Assembly (NCBI RefSeq): GCF_003853645.1
Contig: NZ_QTPO01000011.1
Location: 112,781-176,780, forward strand
DNA: 64,000 nucleotides
Direction of reading: 5' to 3'
DNA from: Burkholderia sp. Bp9143
GTDB taxonomy: Bacteria > Pseudomonadota > Gammaproteobacteria > Burkholderiales > Burkholderiaceae
The stretch's first letter is position 1; the number at the start of each line of letters is the position of its first letter. A model generated the notes under the pieces. That model was not told the DNA's origin. It ran no database searches and saw only the letters and a list, made by a program, of their open reading frames with translations. Positions 44,761 through 54,035 of this stretch are shown in pieces. Made by a program: the position numbers and the translations under genes.

Positions 44761-46253
44761 TGGTGGTGTTCCGAGTCTGTCGAAAGGTGGTCCGTTGCCG
44801 CGGCGGTCTCGCCGGTGTCCGCCGTTCCGCCCCCGAGCGCGCCGTACAGCGCGACGCGGCTCGACAGCAGCGCGCGGCGGGTCATGACCAGTTGCTGCTC
44901 GGCGTTCATCAGGTCACGTTGCGCATCGAGCACTTCGAGGAAGCGGGTTGCGCCGCTGTCGTAGCGCAGCTTCGCGAGGCGCGCCCGCTCGGCCTGCGAG
45001 GCCAGCGTGGCACGCTCGATGGCGACCTGGTCGGCGAGCCAGTAGCGCGCCGCGAGCGCATCGGACACGTCGCGGAACGCACGCTGCAGCGTCTTCTCGT
45101 ACTGGGCGAGCGCCTCGTCGCGTTGCGCACGCGCGAGCGCGAGATTCGACCGGTTGCGGCCGCCGTCGACGAGCGGCAGCGTGACGTTCGGTATCACCGA
45201 CCACACGCCCGATCCGGACGACAGCAGTTCATGCAGCGCGGTGCTTCCCGAACCGATCGCACTCGTCAACGCGATGCGCGGGAAGAACGCCGCACGCGCC
45301 GCGCCGATGTTCGCGCGGGTCGCCTGCAGTTCGTGCTCGGCCGCAATCACGTCCGGACGCCGGGTCAACAGCGTCGAGGGCAGGCCGGGGGCGAGCGACG
45401 GCATCACCGCGTCGTCGTCGAGCGCGAGCGGCACGTCGGCCGCATCCGGCGGCGCACCGACGAGCAGCGCCAGGGCATCGGCCGCCGCCGCGCGGGCCTG
45501 CTGCAACTGGACGCCGAGCGATTCCGCCTGCTGCAGCAGAATTTCCGACTGCGTCAGATCGAGGCGCGAGATCGCGCCAGCCGCGTGACGCAGCCGGAAA
45601 ATCCGCAGCGACTCGCGCCGCGTGTCGATCGTCGCGCGGGTCAGCGCGATGCGCTCGTCAATCTCGCACAGGGTCAGATACGCATCCGCTACGCCGGTGA
45701 CGACGCTCAGCGTCACCGCCTGCCGGGCCGCGTCGCTCGCGAGGTAGCGCTGGAGCGCCGCTTCTTTCAGGTTGCGTACGCGGCCCCAGAAATCGATCTC
45801 CCATTGCGTTTCGGCCAGCTGGACTTCGTAGATCTGGCCAATCACGGGCGTCGGCGTGAGAAAACCGCCCGGTGTGCGAAACCGCGCATAGGCCGCGCCC
45901 GCGCCGATCGTCGGCCACTGATCCGCGCCGCGGATGCCGTAGAGCGCGCGCGCCTGCTCGACGCGTGCAACGGCCGCGCGCAGATCCCGGTTGTTGGCGA
46001 GCGCCTGCCCGATCAATGCGCGAAGGCGCGCGTCGACGAAGTAAGCCTGCCACTCGGGCAGCACGGGCGCCGCGGGTGTCGCGTCGGCGGACGGATCCGG
46101 AAAGGAGGCGGGAATCGGCGCGGCGGGACGTTCGTCCGGCGGCGCAAGCGACAGGCATCCCGACAACATCCCCATGCCCGCGGCCAGCGCGATGGCACGC
46201 ATGCGCCGCGCGACGGCAGGGTGAAAGCGGACGGGAGGCGCGGCAGCGCGCAT
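44757..46253 (-). CDS. outer-membrane efflux lipoprotein (NodT/OprM family)
   Basis: 498 residues. Signal peptide with lipobox LSGC (MGMLSGCLSLAPPDERP), then the OprM-like fold (WQAYFVDARLRALIGQALANN near residue 85, shown in part: YFVDARLRALIGQAL). ATG at 46253 chosen for GAGGCACC upstream; an in-frame ATG at 46280 adds nine residues. It has its own FNR-like box 17 and begins the four-gene exporter run: channel, adaptor, fused ATPase, permease. Confidence 0.9.
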   Translation of the reverse strand: MRAAAPPVRFHPAVARRMRAIALAAGMGMLSGCLSLAPPDERPAAPIPASFPDPSADATPAAPVLPEWQAYFVDARLRALIGQALANNRDLRAAVARVEQARALYGIRGADQWPTIGAGAAYARFRTPGGFLTPTPVIGQIYEVQLAETQWEIDFWGRVRNLKEAALQRYLASDAARQAVTLSVVTGVADAYLTLCEIDERIALTRATIDTRRESLRIFRLRHAAGAISRLDLTQSEILLQQAESLGVQLQQARAAAADALALLVGAPPDAADVPLALDDDAVMPSLAPGLPSTLLTRRPDVIAAEHELQATRANIGAARAAFFPRIALTSAIGSGSTALHELLSSGSGVWSVIPNVTLPLVDGGRNRSNLALARAQRDEALAQYEKTLQRAFRDVSDALAARYWLADQVAIERATLASQAERARLAKLRYDSGATRFLEVLDAQRDLMNAEQQLVMTRRALLSSRVALYGALGGGTADTGETAAATDHLSTDSEHHQ

Positions 46254-46349
46254 GAGGTGCCTCGTCGAATACGGGAACACGGGATGGCGCCGCCCACAAG
46301 GCGTCGCCGCTTCGGATTCACTTATATCCGACGATTACCGGGTTTCCCC

Positions 46350-46363
46350 TTGATCTGCGTCAC
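46350..46363 (-). promoter_or_regulatory. FNR-like box 17 (TTGATCTGCGTCAC)
   Basis: One mismatch in the last base. GATATA (complement of 46323-46328) is at class II -10 spacing; the exporter gene starts 103 nt away. Confidence 0.7.
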
Positions 46364-46472
46364 TCGGGCGGGAATGCGTTTCGAGCGGCCCCTCGCTTGA
46401 CGCGCGTGCCGGAGCGTGCGCCGGGCGCGTTCGTGAGGTGCCGTGAAGGCGTGCCGAACCGCGCGGCGCATG

Positions 46473-46661
46473 TCACGGGCGGTCGCCCGGCCCGGGGTTC
46501 AGCAGCACGACGAACGCGATGATGCTCGAGATCAGCGTGGCGATCGAGTACCGGAAAACCTGCTCGTCGAACAGCATCCCGTGCACGATGCCGACCAGCG
46601 ACGCAATCGCGATCAACACGCTGAGCGTCGCGAGCACGATGCGGAACTGCTTGCGGATCAT
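46473..46661 (-). CDS. 62-aa two-helix membrane protein, paralogue of the one at 39398
   Basis: Starts MIRKQFRIVLATLSVLIAIA, with the same two-helix layout and conserved HGMLFDEQV loop. Its leader also resembles that of its paralogue: a GGGAGACCGTC ribosome site and a GATCAT -10 after a TTGATCTG-type box. It lies upstream of the second export operon on the same strand. No function recognised. Confidence 0.8.
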   Translation of the reverse strand: MIRKQFRIVLATLSVLIAIASLVGIVHGMLFDEQVFRYSIATLISSIIAFVVLLNPGPGDRP

Positions 46662-46776
46662 GACGGTCTCCCGGGAAGCGGCGGGCGTCGACGGTCGTAC
46701 GAATGCGAAACGGCCGGTTGTCGCGGCTTCCGCGACGTCCCGCGTACTCATGATCGCGTCGCGCCGCGTCGCACGG

Positions 46777-46790
46777 TTGATCTGCGTCAA
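46777..46790 (-). promoter_or_regulatory. FNR-like box 18 (TTGATCTGCGTCAA)
   Basis: Exact match. GATCAT (complement of 46750-46755) at class II spacing, as at box 16. The small membrane protein starts 122 nt from the centre. Confidence 0.8.
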
Positions 46791-46846
46791 CGGAAAAAAG
46801 TCGGACGCCGCATGCCCGACAGCCTCCGCCGCAAGCCGGCCGTTGA

Positions 46847-46860
46847 TTGATCCTCGTCAA
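46847..46860 (+). promoter_or_regulatory. FNR-like box 19 (TTGATCCTCGTCAA)
   Basis: Exact match. GATGCT at 46882-46887 is at -10 spacing; the second BON gene starts 99 nt from the centre. Confidence 0.8.
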
Positions 46861-46952
46861 GCCGCCGGCGCCGCCGTGCGCGATGCTGGCTGCAGTGCGG
46901 TGCGCATCCGATCGCAGGCTTCGCGATCGGCGCCGGCCGACGGGAGACCGAC

Positions 46953-47600
46953 ATGAAGTCCGATGCAGCACTCAAGCAGGATGTCGAGCAGGCGCTGTTC
47001 TGGAACCCGGCGATCGAAGCGCGCCGGATCGACGTCGACGTCCGCGATCGCGTCGTGACGTTGCGCGGCACGGTCGACAGCTGGGCGCAGAAGCTCGAGG
47101 CGCAGAAAACGGCGCTGCATGTCGCCGACGCGCGCGCGCTGGTGCTCGAACTGAACGTCAACCCGCCGGAGAACGCCTGCGCGGACCAGGAGCTGGCGAT
47201 CGCGATCACGTTCGCGCTCGGCTGGCAGGAGGCGTTGCGCAATCACAAGATCGGCGTCGAGGTCGATCACGGCTGCGTGACGCTCGACGGCGAGGTCGAT
47301 CATGCGTTCCAGAGCCGAGCGGCGGAAGCCATGGTGAGCCGGATGATCGGCGTCATCGGCGTGGCGAACCGCATCCGGGTGCGCGCCGACCATACGGTGC
47401 CGGACGTCGGCGCCCGGATCGCCGAAGCGCTTGCGCGTCGCGCACAGCGTGAATCCGCGGGAATTTCGATCGAAGCGGCCGACGGCATCGTCACGTTGAC
47501 GGGCACGGTCGCCTCGCTCGCCGAACGGCGTGCCGCGTGCGGTGCGGCCGGATCGGTGAGAGGTGTCCGGGAAGTCGTCGACCGGCTGACCGTCGCCTGA
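46953..47600 (+). CDS. triple BON-domain protein, paralogue of the one at 12278
   Basis: 215 residues. Starts MKSDAALKQDVEQALFWNP; three BON repeats end near GVANRIRVRAD and VRGVREVVDRLTVA. No signal peptide. Same length, order and promoter type as its paralogue. The ATG follows GGGAGACC. Confidence 0.88.
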   Translation: MKSDAALKQDVEQALFWNPAIEARRIDVDVRDRVVTLRGTVDSWAQKLEAQKTALHVADARALVLELNVNPPENACADQELAIAITFALGWQEALRNHKIGVEVDHGCVTLDGEVDHAFQSRAAEAMVSRMIGVIGVANRIRVRADHTVPDVGARIAEALARRAQRESAGISIEAADGIVTLTGTVASLAERRAACGAAGSVRGVREVVDRLTVA

Positions 47601-47639
47601 CCGGCTTGCCCGCTCCGTCCACTACCAGGAGAAGCAGCG

Positions 47640-48149
47640 ATGAACCGTTCGCATACCGGCCTCGGCCGACACACCCTGCGCCGCGACAAGCGCATGCAGC
47701 CCCATACGAAAGACAGTTACCGTGATCCCAAGCGGCCCAAAGGCGACCGGATCTGCGAAGGCTGCGGCGCCGTCTGCGACGCAGGCCGCTGGACCTGGTA
47801 CGCGACCTCGCTCGACCGGCGCCAGCTCGAATGCCCGGCCTGCAAGCGCATGCGCGAAAACGTGCCGGCGGGCGAACTGACGTTGCACGGCGCGTACCTG
47901 CGCGCGCACCGGTCCACGATTCTCGAGCTGCTCCAGCGCCAGGCCGAGAGGGAGACGAGCGAGCACGCGCTCGAACGCATCATGGACATCGAGCAATCCG
48001 CCGATGCGCTCATCGTCAGGACGACGGGCGTGCACATGGTCCGGCGTCTGGCGGATGCGTTGCTGCATGCGCATCACGGCGATCTCGCGCTCAACTATCG
48101 CGACAGCGAGGACGTGCTGCGCGCGCAATGGAAGCGCGACGATGCATGA
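47640..48149 (+). CDS. zinc-ribbon-containing protein of unknown function
   Basis: 169 residues. Two cysteine pairs, C39-x2-C42 (with C46) and C65-x2-C68, form a probable zinc ribbon between ICEGCGAVCDAG and ECPACKRM. The C-terminal half is helical with a repeated histidine stretch (LLHAHHGDLAL). A role in nucleic-acid or ribosome binding is possible but not shown. ATG preceded by CAGGAG, 39 nt after the BON gene: probably one operon that continues into ftsH. Confidence 0.78.
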   Translation: MNRSHTGLGRHTLRRDKRMQPHTKDSYRDPKRPKGDRICEGCGAVCDAGRWTWYATSLDRRQLECPACKRMRENVPAGELTLHGAYLRAHRSTILELLQRQAERETSEHALERIMDIEQSADALIVRTTGVHMVRRLADALLHAHHGDLALNYRDSEDVLRAQWKRDDA

Positions 48150-48182
48150 GCGGGCGGTTGTATGCCGCGCAGGTTCGAACCC

Positions 48183-50090
48183 ATGAAAAAATCATTCGAC
48201 TACTCCGGATTGCTGATTCCGATCGCGTTCGCCGTGCTGGTCGCGGTTCAACTGCTGGCGCGTCAGCCGGCGTCGACGTCGATTTCCTACAGCGATTTTC
48301 ATCATCTGGTGGACGCACGGCTCGTCGACGATCTCGAGATCGGCCCGTCGTCGATCTCGGGCACGCTGCGCATGCCGGAAGCCGGCGCGGCGCTGCCCGC
48401 GTCCGACGCGGCCGAGGTGAAGACGGCCGGACCGCCGTGGCGCTTCACGACGAACCGGGTGAGCGACGAAGGCCTGGTCGCCACGTTGACGACTGCCGGG
48501 ATTCGCTACCGTGGCGCGACGGATACGGGCTGGATCGGGACGCTCGCGTCATGGATCTTCCCGTTGATCGGCTTCGTCGTGATCTGGAGTTTCATGCTGC
48601 GCAGGCCAGGCGGGATGCGGGATATGAGCGGCATGGGAAAAAGCCGGGCCCGCGTGTACATGCAGAAGGAAACCGGCATCACGTTCGACGACATCGCGGG
48701 CATCGACGAGGCGAAGGCCGAGTTGCAGCAGATCGTCGCATTCCTGCGCAATCCCGAACGCTATCAGCGGCTCGGCGGCAAGATCCCGAAGGGCGTGCTG
48801 ATCGTCGGCGCGCCCGGTACCGGCAAGACGCTGCTCGCGCGCGCGGTCGCCGGCGAGGCGGCGGTGCCGTTCTTCACGATCAGCGGCTCGGCGTTCGTCG
48901 AGATGTTCGTCGGCGTCGGCGCGGCGCGCGTGCGCGATCTTTTCGAGCAGGCCCAGCAGAGCGCGCCGTGCATCGTGTTCATCGACGAGCTCGATGCGCT
49001 CGGCAAGGCGCGCGGTGTCGGCCTGATGTCGGGCAACGACGAGCGCGAGCAGACGCTCAACCAGCTGCTCGTCGAGATGGACGGCTTCCAGGCCAATTCG
49101 GGCGTCATCATCATGGCCGCGACCAACCGGCCGGAGATCCTGGATCCCGCGCTGCTGCGCCCGGGGCGTTTCGACCGGCACATCGCGATCGACCGGCCGG
49201 ACCTGACCGGCCGCAAGCAGATCCTGGCCGTGCATACGAAGCACGTGAAGCTCGCGCCGGAAGTCGACCTGGCCGAGCTGGCGCAGCGCACGCCGGGCTT
49301 CGTCGGCGCCGATCTCGCGAACGTCGTCAACGAAGCCGCGCTGCATGCGGCCGAACTCGGCAAGCCCGCGATCGGGATGGCCGATTTCGACGAAGCGATC
49401 GATCGCGCGATGACCGGCATGGAGCGCAAGAGCCGCGTAATGAACGAGCAGGAGAAGCGGACCATCGCGTACCACGAATCGGGGCATGCGCTCGTCGCGC
49501 AAAGCCGTGCGCACTGCGACCCGGTGAAGAAGGTGTCGATCATCCCGCGCGGGATCGCGGCGCTCGGTTACACGCAGCAGGTGCCGACCGAGGATCGCTA
49601 CGTGCTGCGCCGCAGCGAATTGCTCGACCGGCTCGACGTGCTGCTCGGCGGGCGCGTCGCGGAAGAGCTCGTGTTCGGCGACGTATCGACCGGCGCGCAG
49701 AACGATCTCGAGCGCGCGACCGCGCTGGCGCGCCACATGGTCATGCAGTACGGGATGAGCGACAAGATCGGGCTGGCGACCTTCGACGACGCCGCGCCGC
49801 ATATCGGGGCGCCGGGCGTCTGGACCCCGGGCGACGGCCACTGCAGCGAGCACACGGCGCAACTGATCGACGAAGAGGTGCGCGCGCTGCTCGAGGATGC
49901 GCATGCGCGGGTCACGGCGACCCTCGGCGAACACCGCGATGCGCTCGAACGAATCGCGCGCAGCCTGCTGCAGCACGAATCGATCGATCACGACATGCTG
50001 GTGGCGCTCATCGCGCCGCCGGACGCGGCCGGCGAGACGCCCCGGCCGGTGGAAGCCGACGCGGAAACGACCACGGGCGAGGCCGCCTGA
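48183..50090 (+). CDS. ftsH: FtsH-type ATP-dependent zinc metalloprotease (additional copy)
   Basis: 635 residues with two transmembrane segments (about 8-26 and 118-140) around a 90-residue periplasmic part. AAA domain: Walker A GAPGTGKT near residue 207, Walker [15 protein letters not shown] region with [19 protein letters not shown]. The protease motif HESGH lies near residue 430. FtsH degrades damaged membrane and short-lived cytosolic proteins. The C-terminal extension differs from housekeeping FtsH, and the locus context suggests a stress-specific copy. ATG at 48183 follows AGG; an ATG at 48162 is possible. Confidence 0.9.
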   Translation: MKKSFDYSGLLIPIAFAVLVAVQLLARQPASTSISYSDFHHLVDARLVDDLEIGPSSISGTLRMPEAGAALPASDAAEVKTAGPPWRFTTNRVSDEGLVATLTTAGIRYRGATDTGWIGTLASWIFPLIGFVVIWSFMLRRPGGMRDMSGMGKSRARVYMQKETGITFDDIAGIDEAKAELQQIVAFLRNPERYQRLGGKIPKGVLIVGAPGTGKTLLARAVAGEAAVPFFTISGSAFVEMFVGVGAARVRDLFEQAQQSAPCIVFIDELDALGKARGVGLMSGNDEREQTLNQLLVEMDGFQANSGVIIMAATNRPEILDPALLRPGRFDRHIAIDRPDLTGRKQILAVHTKHVKLAPEVDLAELAQRTPGFVGADLANVVNEAALHAAELGKPAIGMADFDEAIDRAMTGMERKSRVMNEQEKRTIAYHESGHALVAQSRAHCDPVKKVSIIPRGIAALGYTQQVPTEDRYVLRRSELLDRLDVLLGGRVAEELVFGDVSTGAQNDLERATALARHMVMQYGMSDKIGLATFDDAAPHIGAPGVWTPGDGHCSEHTAQLIDEEVRALLEDAHARVTATLGEHRDALERIARSLLQHESIDHDMLVALIAPPDAAGETPRPVEADAETTTGEAA

Positions 50091-50153
50091 AGTCCGTCTG
50101 AAGCAACGATCGCCACGATCGCGCCGGACGCTTGCGGCCGGCCATCGTGTCGT

Positions 50154-51950
50154 TCAACAGCCGATGCAGACCGGGCCGTCGCGCCGCGCTTGCGCCGCGT
50201 CATCGGTCACGACCGACGCGAGCCGCGGATCGGGCCGGAAGACCGTGATGCCCTTGAGCCCGTCGCGCCACGCCTGGAAGAACAGCGCGTCGACCTCGGC
50301 GAGCGAACACTGGCCAGGCATCGTCACGGTCTTCGAGATGCCGGCGTCGACGTACGGCTGCAGTGCCGCGAGCATCGCGACATGATCGGCCGGCGCGATA
50401 TCGGCCGCCATGACGAAATAGCCCGGCAGCTTGACGCTATCGCCATGCAGTTCGCGAAACAGCCGGTAAGCGTGATTCTCCGCACGAAACGGCCGGACCC
50501 GCCCGTCCGCGGTGCGGACCAGGCGACGTTGCGTCCAGCCGACGGCCGGCTCGATCCCGTTCGAACAGTTGTCGCAGAACGCGAGGCTCACGCTGCCGGC
50601 TGGCGCGAACGACAGCAGATGGCTGTTGCGCAGTCCGTGCCGCGCGATCGCGTGATGCACCTTCAGCGGCAGGCGCATGCGGTGCGCGGGGCCGGCCAGA
50701 TAGGCGGCCGGGTCGTAGGCCGGAAACACGCCGCGCTCGGCGGCAAGCGCGGCCGACGCGGCAAATGCATGCTCGCGCATCGTCAGCACGATCCCGCGTG
50801 CCAACGCGCGTGCTTCCTCGCTGTCGTAGCGCAGCCGCAGCATCGTCAGCGCGTCGCCCAGCCCGGTCACGCCGACCCCGATGCGCCGCGTGCGCCGCGC
50901 CTCGTGCTCGTGCGCGGCGAGCGGCCACGCGGTCAGGTCGAGCACGTTGTCGAGCATGCGGACCTGGATGTGCACCGCGTCCGCTAGCGACGCGAAGTCG
51001 AAGCGCGGCTTGCCGTCGACACCGAACGGGTGGAGAACGAGCCGCGACAGGTCGATCGGACCGAGCACGCAGCTGCCGTAGGGCGGCAACGGCTGCTCGC
51101 CGCACGGGTTCGTCGCGTCGATCCGTTCGTGCTCGCGCAGCGGATTCGCGTCGCGGATCGTGTCGAGGAACAGCACCCCGGGTTCGGCGCTGTCGCGCGC
51201 CGCGTTGACGATCGCGTGCCAGAGCGTGCGGGCCGGAACCGTCGCGTAAAGGTAGCGTCCGTCGGGCAGCCGGGGCGGTGCGCCGGATGCGCAGCCGGGC
51301 GGCGCGTGGTGGACGAGCGACCACGGCAGGTCGTACCGGACCGCCTCCATGAACGCGTCCGTGACGCTGACCGACAGGTTGAACGTCGGCCAGCGCGCGC
51401 GTCCGCGCTTGGCCGCGACGAATGCGACGAGGTCCGGATGATCGCAGCGCAGCACGCCCATCTGCGCGCCCCGGCGCGGGCCGGTGAACGCCAGCGCGCG
51501 GCACATTTCATCGAAGCGGTCGATCGCCGCGCATACGCCGCGTCCGGATGCCAGGCGTCGTTCGTATGCATCGGCAGGCGGCACCGGCGAGAAGTCATAG
51601 CCGATGCCGCCGCCCATCGACAGCGTGAGCCGTGCCTCGTCGAGCGCCTGCGCGAGCGCCGCGTCGACGGCCGCCACGGGTGTGTCGGCCGGAATCGCGA
51701 GCGGATGGACGAAGCAGTTGACCATCGTCCCGCCGGTATCCGCACCGGCGTTCGCGAGGATGCGGCCCGCGCCGATCGCGCCGCGCTGCAGGTTCCGGAA
51801 GAACGCACGCTCGCACTGCGCGCGCAGCTCCGGCGGCTCGGCGAGCGACAGCGCATGGGCGACGCGATGGAATACGGCTGCGCGAGACGTTTCGCCGGGC
51901 TGCGCGTAGCGCTCGGCGAAGACGGTGGTGCAAAGCGGCTGCTCGTCCAT
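50154..51950 (-). CDS. adenosylcobalamin-dependent (class II) ribonucleotide reductase, short form
   Basis: 598 residues. The radical cysteine is C283 in NPCGEQPLPPYGSC, with E285; redox partners are C79 (MVNCF) and C294, the same 11-residue spacing from the radical cysteine as in characterised class II enzymes. The C-terminus ends PVCIGC, a C-x2-C pair for thioredoxin re-reduction. It makes deoxynucleotides without oxygen, using vitamin B12. It is short for the class. ATG at 51950; TTG at 51965 possible. Shares box 20 with the divergent PfkB gene. NrdZ in the DosR regulon is also a class II enzyme. Confidence 0.88.
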   Translation of the reverse strand: MDEQPLCTTVFAERYAQPGETSRAAVFHRVAHALSLAEPPELRAQCERAFFRNLQRGAIGAGRILANAGADTGGTMVNCFVHPLAIPADTPVAAVDAALAQALDEARLTLSMGGGIGYDFSPVPPADAYERRLASGRGVCAAIDRFDEMCRALAFTGPRRGAQMGVLRCDHPDLVAFVAAKRGRARWPTFNLSVSVTDAFMEAVRYDLPWSLVHHAPPGCASGAPPRLPDGRYLYATVPARTLWHAIVNAARDSAEPGVLFLDTIRDANPLREHERIDATNPCGEQPLPPYGSCVLGPIDLSRLVLHPFGVDGKPRFDFASLADAVHIQVRMLDNVLDLTAWPLAAHEHEARRTRRIGVGVTGLGDALTMLRLRYDSEEARALARGIVLTMREHAFAASAALAAERGVFPAYDPAAYLAGPAHRMRLPLKVHHAIARHGLRNSHLLSFAPAGSVSLAFCDNCSNGIEPAVGWTQRRLVRTADGRVRPFRAENHAYRLFRELHGDSVKLPGYFVMAADIAPADHVAMLAALQPYVDAGISKTVTMPGQCSLAEVDALFFQAWRDGLKGITVFRPDPRLASVVTDDAAQARRDGPVCIGC

Positions 51951-52041
51951 GGCGGGGCTCGGCAACGGTCAATGACTCACTGTAAGAGCCCGCCCGAACG
52001 TGTCGTTGATCGAGCGCAATCGGGTGCCTTCGCGGCATCGC

Positions 52042-52055
52042 TTGATGGGTGTCAA
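52042..52055. promoter_or_regulatory. FNR-like box 20 (TTGATGGGTGTCAA), shared by divergent genes
   Basis: Exact match between ribonucleotide reductase and PfkB-type genes, 98 and 135 nt from their starts. TAAGGT at 52077-52082 is at -10 spacing on the + side; the - side hexamer is weaker. Confidence 0.78.
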
Positions 52056-52183
52056 CGCCGCGACCGGCGTCGAACGTAAGGTGGAGCCACGGCCGGCACG
52101 CATCCGGTGCCGGGAATCGCCGCGCCGGCGTCCGTCGCGCAAAGCGGCGGATCGTGCCTGCCATCGACTGCGAGCCACGCACC

Positions 52184-53119
52184 ATGACCGATATCGTCAC
52201 CGTCACCTTGAATCCGGCCGTCGATGTCGCGACGTCGGTCGAGCACATCGTCGATACGCACAAGCTGCGCTGCGCACGGCCGCGGCGCGACCCCGGCGGC
52301 GGCGGGATCAACGTCGCCCGGACCATTCACCGGCTCGGCGGCGACTGCATCGCGCTGTACCTGGCTGGCGGCCTGACCGGCGACGTCTTGACGCTGCTGC
52401 TCGAGGCCGAGCATTTGCCGAGCGTGCGCATCCGGATCGCCGGCGAGACGCGCGAGAACGTCTGCGTGACGGAGACCTCGACCGGGCGCGAATACCGTTT
52501 CCTGATGCCGGGGCCGTCGGTCACGCAGGCCGAGTGGCGCGACTGCGCGGCCCGCATCGAAGCGATGCAACCGGTGCCGCGCTATCTCGTGTTGAGCGGC
52601 AGCCTGCCGCCCGGCGCGCCGGACGACCTCTATGCAACGCTTGCGCGGGAAGCCAGGGCAAGGGGCAGCCGGGTGGTCGTCGATGCGGCGGGCCGGGCGC
52701 TGCAAGCCGCGCTCGAGGCCGGTGTTCATCTCGTGAAGCCCAGTCTCGGCGAACTGAGCGCGCTGGCCGGAGAAACGCTCGACGACACGTCGGCATGCCG
52801 GAAGGCGAGCGAACTCGTGGAGCAGGGGCGGGCCGACATCGTCGCGTTGACGCTGGGCGCGCGCGGCGCATGGGTCGTCACGCGCGATCGCGCGCTGCGC
52901 CTGCCCGGCAGGCCGGCCGCGGTATGCAGCACGGTCGGTGCGGGCGACAGTTTCGTCGGCGGCTTGGTCTGGGCGCTGGCGCGCGGCGTGCCGTTCGACG
53001 ATGCGTGCCGCTACGCGCTGGCGGCGTCGGCGGCTTCGGTCGAGCATCCCGGCACGGCGCTGTGCACGCGCGACGACGTCGAGCGGATTCACGCCGAACT
53101 GGTTGCGCAGGCAAGCTGA
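52184..53119 (+). CDS. PfkB-family phosphofructokinase (Pfk-2/FruK-like)
   Basis: 311 residues, ribokinase fold. Starts VTVTLNPAVD, as in FruK and Pfk-2; substrate glycines in RDPGGGGINVARTIHRLGG near residue 36; catalytic base in the signature VGAGDSFVGG near residue 253. It phosphorylates fructose-6-phosphate or fructose-1-phosphate; sequence alone does not separate them. Burkholderia often lacks a classical Pfk, so an anaerobic glycolytic bypass is a tempting inference. The DosR regulon likewise includes a PfkB. Confidence 0.88.
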   Translation: MTDIVTVTLNPAVDVATSVEHIVDTHKLRCARPRRDPGGGGINVARTIHRLGGDCIALYLAGGLTGDVLTLLLEAEHLPSVRIRIAGETRENVCVTETSTGREYRFLMPGPSVTQAEWRDCAARIEAMQPVPRYLVLSGSLPPGAPDDLYATLAREARARGSRVVVDAAGRALQAALEAGVHLVKPSLGELSALAGETLDDTSACRKASELVEQGRADIVALTLGARGAWVVTRDRALRLPGRPAAVCSTVGAGDSFVGGLVWALARGVPFDDACRYALAASAASVEHPGTALCTRDDVERIHAELVAQAS

Positions 53120-53169
53120 CGGGCAGGCTGCCCGGCGCGTGCACGATCTCGTCGACGCGCGATCGATCG

Positions 53170-53183
53170 TTGATCTGGCTCAG
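53170..53183 (+). promoter_or_regulatory. FNR-like box 21 (TTGATCTGGCTCAG)
   Basis: Two mismatches in the second half. AAAAAT at 53206-53211 is near the -10 position; the deacetylase starts 61 nt from the centre. Weakest site kept. Confidence 0.5.
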
Positions 53184-53237
53184 CGGCAGGCGCGCCGCGA
53201 TCGCGAAAAATAGGGCAGCCCTTCCACGAGGACCGCC

Positions 53238-54035
53238 ATGGCCTTTCGCCTGATCGCCTGCCTGCTCCTGCTGTCGTGCGTGCCACCGGTTTCGTCCGCC
53301 GACGTCGCGACCGTCGTTGCGCCTCCGCGGCAGCGTGTGCTGATCCTGGTCTATCACCGGTTCGCCGCGGCGCGCCTGGATTCGATGACGGTGCGTATCG
53401 ACACGTTCCGCAACCAGATGCAGGCGATCGAGGCGAACGGCTATCGCATCGTGCCGCTCGCCGACGTCGTGCGCTGGCATGGCGGCCAGACGGATGCGTT
53501 GCCGGCGCGGGCGGTCGCGATCACCGTCGACGACGGTCACCGCTCCGTCTACGACGTGCTGCGTCCGCTGCTGGCGGCGCATCCGGTGCCGGTCACGCTG
53601 TTCATCTATCCGTCGGCGATCTCCAACGCCAGCTATGCGATGACGTGGGACCAGCTGCGCGCGCTCGGGCGGTCCGGCGGGTACGACATCGAGTCCCATA
53701 CGTACTGGCATCCGAATTTCCGTACCGAGCGCGCGCGGCTGACGCCGGACGACTACCGGCGCTTCGTGTCGTTCCAGTTGAGCCGGTCCCGCGAACGGCT
53801 CGAGTCCGAAACCGGCCGGCCGGTCAGGCTGCTGGCCTGGCCGTTCGGTGTCCATGATGAGGAAACCGACCCATTGGCCACGCGTGAAGGCTATGTCGCG
53901 GCGTTCACGCTCGACGCGCGCCCCGTCCGGCTGACCGACCCGGCCATGGCGCTGCCGCGCTATCTGATGACGGACGCCTGCGACACGCGCTGCATGAACG
54001 GATTGCTGCGAACCGCCGGAGGAAGCCGTGATTGA
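53238..54035 (+). CDS. secreted polysaccharide deacetylase
   Basis: 265 residues with a signal peptide (MAFRLIACLLLLSCVPPVSS). NodB-type deacetylase motifs: ILVYHRF near residue 38, the metal-site TVDDGHRS near residue 97 and HTYWHPNF near residue 156. It removes acetyl groups from an envelope or extracellular polysaccharide. ATG follows ACGAGGA. It overlaps the next gene by 8 nt. Confidence 0.9.
   Translation: MAFRLIACLLLLSCVPPVSSADVATVVAPPRQRVLILVYHRFAAARLDSMTVRIDTFRNQMQAIEANGYRIVPLADVVRWHGGQTDALPARAVAITVDDGHRSVYDVLRPLLAAHPVPVTLFIYPSAISNASYAMTWDQLRALGRSGGYDIESHTYWHPNFRTERARLTPDDYRRFVSFQLSRSRERLESETGRPVRLLAWPFGVHDEETDPLATREGYVAAFTLDARPVRLTDPAMALPRYLMTDACDTRCMNGLLRTAGGSRD

Noticed and set aside
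52003..52016. TTGATCGAGCGCAA as a further FNR box
   Set aside because: Second half does not fit (CGCAA), and box 20 a short way off already serves both divergent genes.
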